A stretch of DNA of 64,000 nucleotides from Salicibibacter cibi (GTDB lineage: Bacteria; Bacillota; Bacilli; Bacillales; Marinococcaceae): positions 2,914,001 through 2,978,000 of the forward strand of contig NZ_CP054706.1 in assembly GCF_016495865.1 (NCBI RefSeq), written 5' to 3'. The position numbers and the translations under genes were made by a program. How positions within the stretch are numbered: position 1 is the first letter of the stretch; the number at the start of each line of letters is the position of its first letter. This document shows, in pieces, positions 7,990-17,204 of this stretch. The notes under the pieces are model-generated. The model saw nothing but the letters and a program-made list of their open reading frames with translations. It had not been told where the DNA came from and ran no database searches.

Positions 7990-10356
7990 TTATTTTAATT
8001 CGACAACCGTATTGCCAATCCCGCCTTCATTCATTCCGCCGTCTCTTGTATTTTTTACACTTGGATGTTTTGCCAACAGTTCTTTTACGCCTTTGCGCAA
8101 AGCGCCCGTTCCTTTGCCATGAATGATATGAACGCGCCCATAACCGGCAAGCACAGCTTCATCGAGGTATTTTTCCACCTCTGTCATGGCATTTTCATAA
8201 CGCTCCCCACGCAAATCCAATTCCGGTTTTACATGAGACGAACGTCCGGAGACACGCGTGACGCTTTTTCCGGTTTTTTCAGGCTTTGGCTGCGATGTTT
8301 TTTCCAAGTCGTCTGCCTTTAATGTCATTTTCATAATCCCCAGTTGGACGCTATATTCGTCTTTCCCGGATGTTTCCACGATGTGGCCGCTTTGATTAAA
8401 ACGAGGCACGAAAACTTCTTCGCCCGGCTCGTAACTTGCCGCTTTTTGCGCTTTTCTCTTCACTTGTTGTTGTTTTTTCGTTAACTGAGGGGGTGTTTCT
8501 TCAAGTCCCTTGCGTGCGTCAATGAGCTCATGCTCTTTCACTGCATGGCCTTCTTGTTGGAGACGACGCAAATCGGCAATGATTATTTCCGCTTCTTCTT
8601 TTGCCTTTTCCACTTCTGCTTTCGCCTTTGCTTCCGCTTCCTCGTAGATCGCCTGTTTTTGCTTTTGCAAATCCGTGAATGCGCGATCCAATTCGCGGTG
8701 CAGTTCCTCCGCCTGTCTCCGCGTTTCATCCGCTTCTTCTTGGGCTTGTTCCGCTTGTTGATAGCGGGCTTCGAGCGAAGTGATCATTTGTTCCGCTTGC
8801 TTCGTGTCAGCGGCCATTTCACTTTCGGCTGCTTCTATAATGTTTTCCGATAGACCAAGCCGCCGGGAAATGGCAAATGCATTGCTGCGCCCCGGAACGC
8901 CCGTGAGTAGCCGGTACGTGGGACTTAGCGTATCTACATCAAATTCAACGCTGGCATTCATCACGCCACTCCGGTTATAAGCATAGCCTTTCAGTTCCGT
9001 GTAGTGAGTGGTGGCTACCGTGCGTGCGTCGCGGTCGTGGACTTCATCCAAAATGGAGACGGCTAGTGCCGCTCCTTCGGCAGGATCGGTTCCTGCCCCC
9101 AATTCATCGAATAAGACGAGGCTTTGATCATCGACATCTTGCAGAATGGAAACAATATTCGTCATATGGGAAGAAAACGTACTCAAGCTTTGTTCAATGG
9201 ATTGCTCATCACCGATATCGGCAAAAATATTCGTGAAAACCGTCGCTTCCGTTTTTTCCGCGGCCGGTAAAAATAAACCGGATTGTGCCATAAGCGTAAA
9301 TAAGCCAACGGTTTTTAGAGCGACGGTTTTGCCGCCGGTGTTCGGACCGGTAATCACAAGCGAATGATAGTCTCCCCCGATCTCTAAATCAATGGGGACG
9401 ACGTCATCCGCATTTAATAATGGATGGCGGGATTTCGGAAAATAAACGTAGCGGCGATCATTCAGTTGCGGTTGCACCCCTCTGATTTTCTGTGCATATA
9501 AAGCTTTAGCAGAAATAAAATCCAGCTGCGCAAGGGTGGCCGTATTGCTTGATAAATGCTCGCCTTCCATTGCCACCTCTTCCGTTAACATCCGCAAAAT
9601 CCGTTCAATTTCCTGCTTCTCTTTCATTTTTGCTTCCCGACGTTGATTATTCGCCGTCACAACGGATTGCGGTTCAATAAACAGCGTTTGCCCGGAGGAA
9701 GATTGGTCGTGGACAATCCCTCCAAATGCATTTCGATAGGCCTGTTTAACAGGAATTACGTAGCGCTCGTTTCGTATCGTAACGACCCGGTCGGAAAGCT
9801 TAGTCTCCGCATCTCTCGAACGTAGAATCTGTTCCAGTTTCGATCGAATCGTTGCTTCAAACGTGCGGATTTGTTGTCGTGCCGTTCGCAGGGAATCACT
9901 CGCGCTATCAAGCACATGGCCATCTTCACTAATGGTTCTCCGGATGGTCGTTTCCAAGTTTTTTAACGGAAACAGCTCAAAGGCATATGCCTGCAAATGA
10001 GGAATTGAAACCTCTTCTTCCTCTTCAAGCAATTGCTCGATAAATGCCTTCAGTTGGTTTCCGGCGCGAATGGTATCATTAATGTTCGTAAAATCTTGAG
10101 GGTCGAGGACGCTCCCAAGTTGAGCCCGTTTAATTTCGGCGCGAATATCATGGACGCCTCCAAGGGGGATGTGCCCGCGAAAACGGAGAACTTGCTCCCC
10201 CTCTGCTGTTTCCTCCTGGGCGACTTGCACAACTGTTAGTTCCATATGAGGGAAGAGATTATGGATTTTTTCTTTGCCTAAGTCAGATGCTACGTGTTCC
10301 ATCAGCTGATTTTTCATTTTATGGTATTCTAACGTTCGCAGCATATCCTCCTGCAT
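7990..10356 (-). CDS. mutS2: Endonuclease MutS2 (MutSB)
   Basis: A MutS homologue without the mismatch-recognition domain, linked to suppression of recombination and, in Bacillus, to rescue of collided ribosomes. The 788-residue protein has the core helices, a Walker A motif GPNTGGKT (about residue 332), Walker B (VLFDELGAGTDP), a long coiled coil (about 515-630) and a C-terminal Smr nuclease domain with DLRGERYENA and HGKGTGALR. The first ATG is used, as the N-terminus aligns with known MutSB proteins. It follows polX closely, as in B. subtilis. Confidence 0.97.
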   Translation of the reverse strand: MQEDMLRTLEYHKMKNQLMEHVASDLGKEKIHNLFPHMELTVVQVAQEETAEGEQVLRFRGHIPLGGVHDIRAEIKRAQLGSVLDPQDFTNINDTIRAGNQLKAFIEQLLEEEEEVSIPHLQAYAFELFPLKNLETTIRRTISEDGHVLDSASDSLRTARQQIRTFEATIRSKLEQILRSRDAETKLSDRVVTIRNERYVIPVKQAYRNAFGGIVHDQSSSGQTLFIEPQSVVTANNQRREAKMKEKQEIERILRMLTEEVAMEGEHLSSNTATLAQLDFISAKALYAQKIRGVQPQLNDRRYVYFPKSRHPLLNADDVVPIDLEIGGDYHSLVITGPNTGGKTVALKTVGLFTLMAQSGLFLPAAEKTEATVFTNIFADIGDEQSIEQSLSTFSSHMTNIVSILQDVDDQSLVLFDELGAGTDPAEGAALAVSILDEVHDRDARTVATTHYTELKGYAYNRSGVMNASVEFDVDTLSPTYRLLTGVPGRSNAFAISRRLGLSENIIEAAESEMAADTKQAEQMITSLEARYQQAEQAQEEADETRRQAEELHRELDRAFTDLQKQKQAIYEEAEAKAKAEVEKAKEEAEIIIADLRRLQQEGHAVKEHELIDARKGLEETPPQLTKKQQQVKRKAQKAASYEPGEEVFVPRFNQSGHIVETSGKDEYSVQLGIMKMTLKADDLEKTSQPKPEKTGKSVTRVSGRSSHVKPELDLRGERYENAMTEVEKYLDEAVLAGYGRVHIIHGKGTGALRKGVKELLAKHPSVKNTRDGGMNEGGIGNTVVELK

Positions 10357-10365
10357 AACTGCACC

Positions 10366-12093
10366 TCATTTTTCCGTCAACATTCGTTTGTTTTTTAAAT
10401 GGCTCTCCAATTTTTCCAACGGCCACGTATTTAGCACTTGGTCCGCAAGAAGAAAAGCCTTCTTTGCCGCGCCGATGCCAAACGCCATTTGCTCCAATCC
10501 TTCTGCGCGGTGCGCATCGGTGTTGATGGCAGTGGCGACTCCTTGGTCGACCGCGCGTTTAAGTACGTCTGCAGACAAATCCAAGCGGTTGGGGTTTGCA
10601 TTCAGTTCTAACGCTGTCCCTGTTTCTGCCGCCCGTTTGAAAAGCCAGTCCAAGTCTACCTTGTATCCTTGCCGTTTGCCGATGAGACGGCCCGTTGGGT
10701 GAGCAATGAGATCAACGCAAGGGTGTTCCAAAGCTGTATTTAAACGAGCATGGATAGCTTCTTCCGATTGGGAGAAAGCGGAATGAATCGAAGCGATGAC
10801 AAAGTCCAGTTGTCGGAGCGTTTCGTCCGAGTAGTCGAGCGTACCGTCCGGCCGGATATCCATTTCAATGCCTGATAAAATCCGAATATTATCGAATTTT
10901 TCATTGGCAGCACGAATTTCCTCTTGCTGGCGGAGAACACGCGCTTCGCTTAACCCGTTCGCCACTTGCAAAAAACGAGAATGGTCAGTAATGGCCATAT
11001 ACGTGTACCCGCGCTCGATTGCTGCTTTGATCATTTCCTCGATGGAATTTGCACCGTCGCTCCACACGGTATGCATGTGGAGATCCCCTTTCACCTGCTG
11101 TAAATCAATATTTTCCCGGTTTTTTTGGTACCATTCCGTTTCAATCGTCCCTTCTCTTGCCTCCGGCGGGATGTTTTCCAAACCAAAATGGGCAAAAAAA
11201 TCCTTTTCATTTCGAAAAGTAGTTATTTTGCCTGTTTCGCTATCTTCAACGCCATATTCATTAATCTTCTCGTTTTGTGCTTTCGCGATTCTTCGCATGA
11301 GCAGATGATGGTCCTTGGAGCCGGTAAAATGATGGAGGGCACTTGCGAATGCATCGTCACCCACGATTCTAACGTCAACGTTGACGGAGAACCCTTTGTC
11401 CAATTGCAACGATACTTTCTTTTCCCCATCGGCAACAATCTCGGCAATGCCGGGCAGCTCTTTAAGTTGTTCCCGCACGTGTTCGGGATCATCGGTGGCG
11501 ATGACGTAGTCAAGGTCGCGCACCGTCTCTTTAAGGCGCCGTAAACTTCCTGCCCGAGCAAAACGATTGACCGCTGTAAACTGCCGCAACGCTGCTTCCA
11601 TTTCTGCTGCAACCTGCAACATAAAAGCAACCGACAAGCGTTCGGGGCGCTCATTAGTTGCGTTTAATGCAACGAGGATTTTTTCTTCCGTTTTCGCCCC
11701 GAATCCCGGTAACGTTTGTACCTGTTTTTGTTCACAGGCGTCTTTTAGCGATGCAGCATCTGTAATCCCAAGTTCTTGATAAAGCTTCCCGACTTTTTTT
11801 CCGCCCAACCCTGGCAATTGCAAGAGAACAGGCAGACCTGCAGGCACCTTTACTTTTAACTCATCCAGCACTTCGGTCTTTCCGGTATCCCTAAGCGATT
11901 CGATGACAGCGGCCGTCCCCTTTCCGATGCCATTCAATGTTTCGGGGCTCCCGATCTCTTCAAGGGTGCGCGCTTCACGTTCCAACGCTTGCGCCGCTTT
12001 ACGGTAGGCGGCAATTTTAAACGGATTTTCTCCTGCAATTTCTTGATAAATTGCAATCGTCTCCAACATTTGCATCACTTCTTTTTTATCCAT
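10366..12093 (-). CDS. polX: DNA polymerase X family protein with PHP domain
   Basis: Repair polymerase for short gaps plus 3'-5' exonuclease and AP-endonuclease activity in the PHP domain. The 575-residue protein has an N-terminal helix-hairpin-helix region (GIGKGTAAVIE, LPGLGGKKVGKL), the polymerase X palm with RDLDYVIATDD, and a C-terminal PHP domain beginning at GDLHMHTVWSDGANS with further metal ligands in AITDHS and LIAHPTGR. It is directly downstream of cvpA and just upstream of mutS2, so they are probably transcribed together. Confidence 0.96.
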   Translation of the reverse strand: MDKKEVMQMLETIAIYQEIAGENPFKIAAYRKAAQALEREARTLEEIGSPETLNGIGKGTAAVIESLRDTGKTEVLDELKVKVPAGLPVLLQLPGLGGKKVGKLYQELGITDAASLKDACEQKQVQTLPGFGAKTEEKILVALNATNERPERLSVAFMLQVAAEMEAALRQFTAVNRFARAGSLRRLKETVRDLDYVIATDDPEHVREQLKELPGIAEIVADGEKKVSLQLDKGFSVNVDVRIVGDDAFASALHHFTGSKDHHLLMRRIAKAQNEKINEYGVEDSETGKITTFRNEKDFFAHFGLENIPPEAREGTIETEWYQKNRENIDLQQVKGDLHMHTVWSDGANSIEEMIKAAIERGYTYMAITDHSRFLQVANGLSEARVLRQQEEIRAANEKFDNIRILSGIEMDIRPDGTLDYSDETLRQLDFVIASIHSAFSQSEEAIHARLNTALEHPCVDLIAHPTGRLIGKRQGYKVDLDWLFKRAAETGTALELNANPNRLDLSADVLKRAVDQGVATAINTDAHRAEGLEQMAFGIGAAKKAFLLADQVLNTWPLEKLESHLKNKRMLTEK

Positions 12094-12105
12094 AGCTTTG
12101 CCTCC

Positions 12106-12633
12106 TTACGTCCATATATCCGGCAACCATTGGGATAAAAACGGCGTTTGTTCAATTATCAACCTGGCAACCGTTGAGCCCACAATCGTATCCTGAACGG
12201 ATTCAACAGGGATTAACGCTGCCACCAACAATAAGACAAAAACAACCAAGTATCCTTCGATGAAGCCTAAAACACCGCCGAGAAAGTTATTCAAGGTACG
12301 CACAATAGGCAGGTAACGAACGAAGTCCAAGAGCGATGCAATCATGCGCAACAAAATACGCGTGGCAAAAAAAAGGATAGCAAAAGCAATGCCATTATAA
12401 TACACACTTTCCAAACTAAACGCAGGGATCATCATGCCACCATTGCTTCCGTCCAAAAATTGGGGGTACGGAAGCCATAGCCGTAAATAATCGGCAAATG
12501 GGCTAAAAAATACAAAGGCAACAATCATCGATCCGAAAAAACTGACCAGATGAAAAAATTGCAGGACAAGTCCCCGACGCAGCCCTACAAAGAACTTCGC
12601 GAAGAGTATCAGCAATATAAACAGACTTAACAT
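12106..12633 (-). CDS. cvpA: CvpA family membrane protein
   Basis: A 175-residue protein with four hydrophobic segments and the family glycines (FVGLRRGLVLQ near the N-terminus, NNFLGGVLGFIEGYLVVFVLLLVAAL near the C-terminus). CvpA proteins are inner-membrane proteins tied to colicin V production and stress tolerance; the exact role in Bacillaceae is unknown. It starts a few bases after zapA, as in B. subtilis (yshB). Confidence 0.88.
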   Translation of the reverse strand: MLSLFILLILFAKFFVGLRRGLVLQFFHLVSFFGSMIVAFVFFSPFADYLRLWLPYPQFLDGSNGGMMIPAFSLESVYYNGIAFAILFFATRILLRMIASLLDFVRYLPIVRTLNNFLGGVLGFIEGYLVVFVLLLVAALIPVESVQDTIVGSTVARLIIEQTPFLSQWLPDIWT

Positions 12634-12639
12634 ACGTAT

Positions 12640-12903
12640 TTAATCCTCTTCTTCCGGCATCAACCCTTGATCCTTTTGCATTTTCAAATAATCATCTGCA
12701 ATATTGATCGCTGCAAGGACAGCGAGGCGTCTCGTATCAAGATAAGGGTTCACCCTTTTCATTTCTCTCATTTTAGCGTCTACATGACTGGAAACATCAT
12801 TGACATGACCTTTTGATTCATCACTGATAACCGTATATTGATCCCCATAAATCGTGACAGTTGTTCGTCTTTTATCTTGATTGTTTGCTTCTTTACCAGC
12901 CAC
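12640..12903 (-). CDS. zapA: Cell division protein ZapA
   Basis: Cytosolic FtsZ-bundling protein that stabilises the Z-ring. I start it at the GTG at 12903 (87 residues, near the 85 of B. subtilis) because AAAGGGAGG lies nine bases upstream; a longer frame to 12972 lacks a ribosome site. The ZapA domain is seen in TTVTIYGDQYTVISDES and the C-terminal helix with NPYLDTRRLAVLAAINIADDYLKM. In B. subtilis rnhC precedes zapA; here it is missing. Confidence 0.9.
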   Translation of the reverse strand: MAGKEANNQDKRRTTVTIYGDQYTVISDESKGHVNDVSSHVDAKMREMKRVNPYLDTRRLAVLAAINIADDYLKMQKDQGLMPEEED

Positions 12904-13341
12904 CTGCGAGCGCCTCCCTTTTACCGCGTACGTGTAATGATTTTCGTAAACATCTATTATCAATACGAACAATAATTAGCGACCCATTCCCCCTTCAAAA
13001 TGATTTAGTGGGGGGGTAGTCGCTCTTTTTATTTCTGTTTCTTGTAGATTCAGGAACTGACGTTTGTTACAGTTAGAAATACCGAGGTTCGCATGATAGA
13101 CAAAAATTTCTATGCTGCCAATAAGAACATTTCGGAACTTGTCTTCATTCACTCGCCTAAACCTGGCGCAGGACTTCCCGATGGGATTGCATTGCGAGAT
13201 ATTGAACAATATTTAAGATAAGAGAAACTCCATCAAAAACTTTAGTTTAGTTGGAAAGGTTCACAATGAACATACTGATCCTATGTTATCTAACATCATA
13301 ACAGATTCCGAAGCTATTGAAAAACAACGAACGTAACGAAC
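12904..13341. other. Gene-poor gap where rnhC is expected
   Basis: About 440 bases separate zapA and pheT. The synteny partner rnhC (ribonuclease HIII) is absent. The gap holds a hairpin near 13003-13023 (CCATTCCCCC against TGGGGGGGT) and a 42-codon plus-strand frame at 13093-13221, open for some codons upstream of its ATG and ending FIHSPKPGAGLPDG-IALRDIEQYLR. It reads like the C-terminal stump of a protein I cannot identify. The region looks like debris from an insertion or deletion that removed rnhC. Confidence 0.5.
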
Positions 13342-13370
13342 AAAAGCGCACCCCGAGGGTGCGCTTTTTT
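13342..13370. terminator. Bidirectional terminator after pheT
   Basis: AAAAGCGCACCC (13342-13353) pairs with GGGTGCGCTTTT (13357-13368). It abuts the pheT stop codon. Confidence 0.8.
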
Positions 13371-15786
13371 AATCACGCAAAGTTGCGCCTAATCGTGTGC
13401 GGAGGGCGGCTACAATTTCTTCGTGAATATCTGCAATCTCTTCATCTTTCAGTGTGCGTTCGCGGTTTAGATAAAGGAGCGAATATGCGAGTGACTTTTT
13501 GCCGGCTTCGATATTTTCTCCTTGGTAAACATCGAATAGATGGATATCTTCCAACCACTTTCCTGCAGCTTCCACGATGACTGCTTCCACTTCAGCCGCA
13601 GCTATATTTGCATCGACGACAACGGCCAAATCCCTTCGAATGGCCGGAAAACGAGGCAGGGGTTGATAGCGGATTTCTTCTTTATCCACGGCAAATAGTT
13701 TTTTCGCATCTAATTCAAACACGTACGTGGCAGGCAACCCTTGCGCCTCTTGTTCAAGTGGATGGAGTTGCCCAAGGAAACCAACGGTTTCGCCATCAAT
13801 GAGCACCTCTGCGGATTGACCCGGGTGCATCCCTTCCCGTTTACGGGCGCGAAAGGTCGCTTCCTTTTCTTTTTTTGCTTGCCTTAACATGCCTTCTACA
13901 ATTCCTTTAACAACATAGAAATCGACCTGGATTTCTTCCCCGTTCCAAGCATGATTGTGCCACTGGCCGCTTAATACTCCAGCTACATGCTCATGCTCCC
14001 CAGGTTGCTTATTTTCATCTGCAGAGGGTTCAAAGACGGTCCCAATTTCAAACAAAAAGACATCTTCCAACTGTCGATTCACGTTGTAAACGCCGCCCTC
14101 CAGAAGGTGGGGGATCAAGCTTCTTCGCAACACTTCCCGTTCTTCACTCATAGGCATAAGCACACGCATTTTTCGGTCACTTTGGCGCAGTAAAAATTGG
14201 TCAGCATTTTGTGCGCTCGTGAGAGAGTAAGTAATTGCCTCTTGCATCCCCGTACTTTCAAGAAAACGGCGGAGTTTGCGGCGATTTTTTTGCTCGCCGG
14301 TCAAAGCTCCGGCTGAGCGCGCACCGACCGGCAATGTCGTCGGAATACGATCATAACCATAAAGACGGGCAACTTCTTCCATTAAATCTTCTTCAATCGA
14401 AAGATCGAGGCGTCTTGAAGGGATATGGACTCGCCATTCATTTCCCAGGTTCGTCACTTCCAAACCGAGCCGGTGCAACAACGTCTCGACTTCCTCCGAC
14501 TCAAGTTCCGTACCAAGCCGCATATTTAACCGTTCCAAATTTAAATGGACTTCTTGTACGACAGCCGGTAATTCCCCTGATTCCACCGTACCTTTCAGCA
14601 CAACGCCGCCAGTAATTTCTTCCATTAACATGACTGCTCTTTCTGCGGCTTCGGCGGTTCGTTCGAAATCTATCCCCTTTTCAAATCGTTGGCTTGATTC
14701 GCTGCGCAACCCTAGCTTTCCGGACGTTTTTCGAACATTTAATGCATCAAATTGTGCCGATTCCAGCAACACACTTGTTGTGTCTGCCTGCACTTCTGTT
14801 GACGCACCACCCATCACTCCCGCGATCGCAACGGGAGCATTGCCATTGGTGATCAATACATCCTCGCCAGAGAGCGTTCGCTCCTGCCCGTCCAACGTTT
14901 CGATTTTTTCTCCTTGTTCTGCGCGTCTCGTTACGATTTTCTCCGAGCCAAACCGATCATAATCGAACGCATGCAGGGGTTGTCCATACTCCAGCAACAC
15001 ATAGTTCGTAATATCGACAATATTATTGATCGGCCGAATGCCCACGGCCATTAAGCGTGTCTGCAACCATAGCGGCGATGGGGCTACCGTTACTTTATCG
15101 ATCACTTTTGCCCCATAGTAGGGAACATCCTCGCCATTTGTCACTTCAACGGCGATACGGCCGGCGGCATTTTTGCGAATCACCCCATGTGTGTAATCGG
15201 GATGATGAATCGGGCGGTCCAGCAACGCGGACAATTCGTAAGCGACTCCGAGCATGCTTAAGCAATCCGGGCGGTTCGGCGTCAAATCAAGTTCCATGAT
15301 CACATCATTTAAACCGAGAATCTCAAGAGCATCAAGCCCGGTCACGACCTCTGCCGGCAATTCGACAATTTGATCTTGTTCTGTTTTCGCCAATAACCGT
15401 TCATTGAAGCCAAGTTCATCCAACGCGCAAATCATACCCGCAGATGTTTCTCCGCGAATCGTCGTTTCTTCTATTTTTTTATTCCCCGGCAAGGTAGTTC
15501 CAGGCATCGCTACGGCCACTTTTTGTCTCTTTTGTACATTGCTGGCCCCACAGATAATTTGCTGTGTCCGATCGCCTACGTCCACTTGGCAAAGCGTTAA
15601 TTTTTCTGCTTCCGGGTGAGGGGTTGTTTCCTTCACCTCACCGACGATTACACCATCGATCCCATCATGATAGCGATGGAGCCGATCAACCTCTACCCCT
15701 GCGCGGGTAAGCTTTTCAGCAACTTCCTCCGGGGTTGTATCCGATAAATCGATATAATCCGTCAACCATTGGTAGGAAACGAGCAT
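13369..15786 (-). CDS. pheT: Phenylalanyl-tRNA synthetase beta subunit
   Basis: Beta chain of the alpha2-beta2 enzyme that charges tRNA-Phe; it carries tRNA binding and editing. The 805-residue protein has, in order, an N-terminal EMAP-like tRNA-binding domain (VIVGEVKETTPHPEAEKLTLCQVDVG), B5 and B3/4 editing domains (RIAVEVTNGEDVPYYGAKVIDKV), the catalytic-like core, and a C-terminal anticodon-binding FDX-ACB domain (LPRFPAIRRDLAVVVD). Glu and Asp are frequent on the expected surface. It follows pheS by 31 bases and shares its T-box. Confidence 0.97.
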   Translation of the reverse strand: MLVSYQWLTDYIDLSDTTPEEVAEKLTRAGVEVDRLHRYHDGIDGVIVGEVKETTPHPEAEKLTLCQVDVGDRTQQIICGASNVQKRQKVAVAMPGTTLPGNKKIEETTIRGETSAGMICALDELGFNERLLAKTEQDQIVELPAEVVTGLDALEILGLNDVIMELDLTPNRPDCLSMLGVAYELSALLDRPIHHPDYTHGVIRKNAAGRIAVEVTNGEDVPYYGAKVIDKVTVAPSPLWLQTRLMAVGIRPINNIVDITNYVLLEYGQPLHAFDYDRFGSEKIVTRRAEQGEKIETLDGQERTLSGEDVLITNGNAPVAIAGVMGGASTEVQADTTSVLLESAQFDALNVRKTSGKLGLRSESSQRFEKGIDFERTAEAAERAVMLMEEITGGVVLKGTVESGELPAVVQEVHLNLERLNMRLGTELESEEVETLLHRLGLEVTNLGNEWRVHIPSRRLDLSIEEDLMEEVARLYGYDRIPTTLPVGARSAGALTGEQKNRRKLRRFLESTGMQEAITYSLTSAQNADQFLLRQSDRKMRVLMPMSEEREVLRRSLIPHLLEGGVYNVNRQLEDVFLFEIGTVFEPSADENKQPGEHEHVAGVLSGQWHNHAWNGEEIQVDFYVVKGIVEGMLRQAKKEKEATFRARKREGMHPGQSAEVLIDGETVGFLGQLHPLEQEAQGLPATYVFELDAKKLFAVDKEEIRYQPLPRFPAIRRDLAVVVDANIAAAEVEAVIVEAAGKWLEDIHLFDVYQGENIEAGKKSLAYSLLYLNRERTLKDEEIADIHEEIVAALRTRLGATLRD

Positions 15787-15817
15787 TGGTTCTTCACCTT
15801 CCTTCGTTTATTATTGT

Positions 15818-16852
15818 TTACAATTGTTGAAACTGGGATAAAAAGCGCGTGTCATTCGTGTAGAAATGGCGGATATCGTCGATTCCATATTTCAACATGG
15901 CAAAGCGTTCCACGCCCATGCCAAAGGCGAAGCCGCTGTATATATCCGGGTCAAACCCATTTAATTCCAACACGCGCGGATGAACCATCCCCGAACCTAA
16001 CACTTCAATCCATCCGCTTTGCTTACATATCCTGCAACCTTTGCCCGCACAAATGCCGCAAGTGACGTCAATTTCCGCCGATGGTTCCGTAAACGGAAAA
16101 AAGCTCGGGCGCAACCGAATCTCCCGGTCTTGGCCAAAATACTGTTTAACAAATGTATCAAATATTCCTTTCAAGTCGCTCATGCGCACATTTTCATCCA
16201 CGTAGAGCCCTTCGATCTGCATAAACTGATGGGAGTGGGTGGCGTCGTCTTCATCGCGGCGATAGACTTTCCCCGGACAAATAATCCTTACCGGTCCTTC
16301 GCCTTCATGCTTTTGCAACGTCCGTGCCTGCACCGGTGACGTTTGGGTTCTCAAAAGGATGTCTTCACTGATGTAAAAGGTGTCTTGCATGTCCCTGGCC
16401 GGATGATTCGGAGGCAAATTGATCATTTCAAAATTAAAATAATCCGTCTCCACTTCCGGCCCTTCCGTTACCTCAAACCCAAGGCCGATAAAAATATCCT
16501 CGATTTCTTCCACAACAGCTGTAAGCGGGTGGGTAGAGCCTTGATTCATAGGTCTTCCCGGCAACGTCACATCGATTTCTTCCTCTTCCAGCCTTTGTTC
16601 CAATTCGGCTTCCTCAAAAGCTTCCACTTTTTTAGCCAGTGCCTCTTGAATGCTTTCGCGAACCTCGTTCGCCTTTTGGCCGACGACAGGACGTTCTTCG
16701 GCAGATAGTTGCCCCATCCCGCGCAGAACCTCCGTAATGGCTCCTTTTTTTCCCAGATAACGGATGCGCACTTGTTCGAGTGCCTTCTTGTCACCGCTTG
16801 CCTGTACGGCTTCGAGCGCTTCCGACTCAAGCGCCTTTAATCGTTCAATCAT
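15818..16852 (-). CDS. pheS: Phenylalanyl-tRNA synthetase alpha subunit
   Basis: Catalytic chain that makes Phe-adenylate and transfers it to tRNA-Phe. The 344-residue protein has an N-terminal coiled coil (about 1-90) and the class II core: motif 2 in [21 protein letters not shown] and motif 3 in [23 protein letters not shown] strong ribosome site precedes the ATG. Expression is very likely controlled by the T-box leader just upstream, and pheT follows in the same operon. Confidence 0.98.
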   Translation of the reverse strand: MIERLKALESEALEAVQASGDKKALEQVRIRYLGKKGAITEVLRGMGQLSAEERPVVGQKANEVRESIQEALAKKVEAFEEAELEQRLEEEEIDVTLPGRPMNQGSTHPLTAVVEEIEDIFIGLGFEVTEGPEVETDYFNFEMINLPPNHPARDMQDTFYISEDILLRTQTSPVQARTLQKHEGEGPVRIICPGKVYRRDEDDATHSHQFMQIEGLYVDENVRMSDLKGIFDTFVKQYFGQDREIRLRPSFFPFTEPSAEIDVTCGICAGKGCRICKQSGWIEVLGSGMVHPRVLELNGFDPDIYSGFAFGMGVERFAMLKYGIDDIRHFYTNDTRFLSQFQQL

Positions 16853-16879
16853 CTTGTATGTCCCCCTTCTTCACGAAAA

Positions 16880-17140
16880 TAAAAAACCTCCGCCCCCTAA
16901 AAAAGGGACGAAGGTTTCGCGGTACCACCCTTGTTAACGACAACAACTGTCGCTCACTCTTGCAAATAACGGCTTGCGCCCGGTACACTTTTTACGATCG
17001 GTAAACGATAAGTAACGTTCCCGCACTTTCAGTGCCAACTCCAGAGTGAATTCCAAAGCGCTTAACGCAGGGGAGCTTTCAATCCATGACTCCCCCTTCC
17101 TGGCCGCCAGTGTTCCAAGTACTACGCTCTTTCATTGTTT
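16880..17140 (-). ncRNA. T-box leader for pheST
   Basis: The minus strand carries the T-box sequence AAGGGTGGTACCGCG (16933-16919), followed by a terminator stem at 16885-16916 with a T run. Upstream, the stem I region contains GGAATTCAC, in which TTC (17050-17048) can serve as the Phe specifier codon. Uncharged tRNA-Phe would pair with TTC and with the TGGT of the T-box and favour read-through into pheS-pheT. This fills the gap between pheS and the next gene. Confidence 0.95.
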
Positions 17141-17204
17141 TTTCACTATGCTTGTATAACCAATAGTATAATCCGTTTTTTTATCTGTTTCAAGTCATGA
17201 GCAA

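Noticed and set aside
12976..13209. 77-codon minus-strand frame between zapA and pheT
   Set aside because: No known family and no ribosome site; the opposite strand in part makes more sense as a gene stump.
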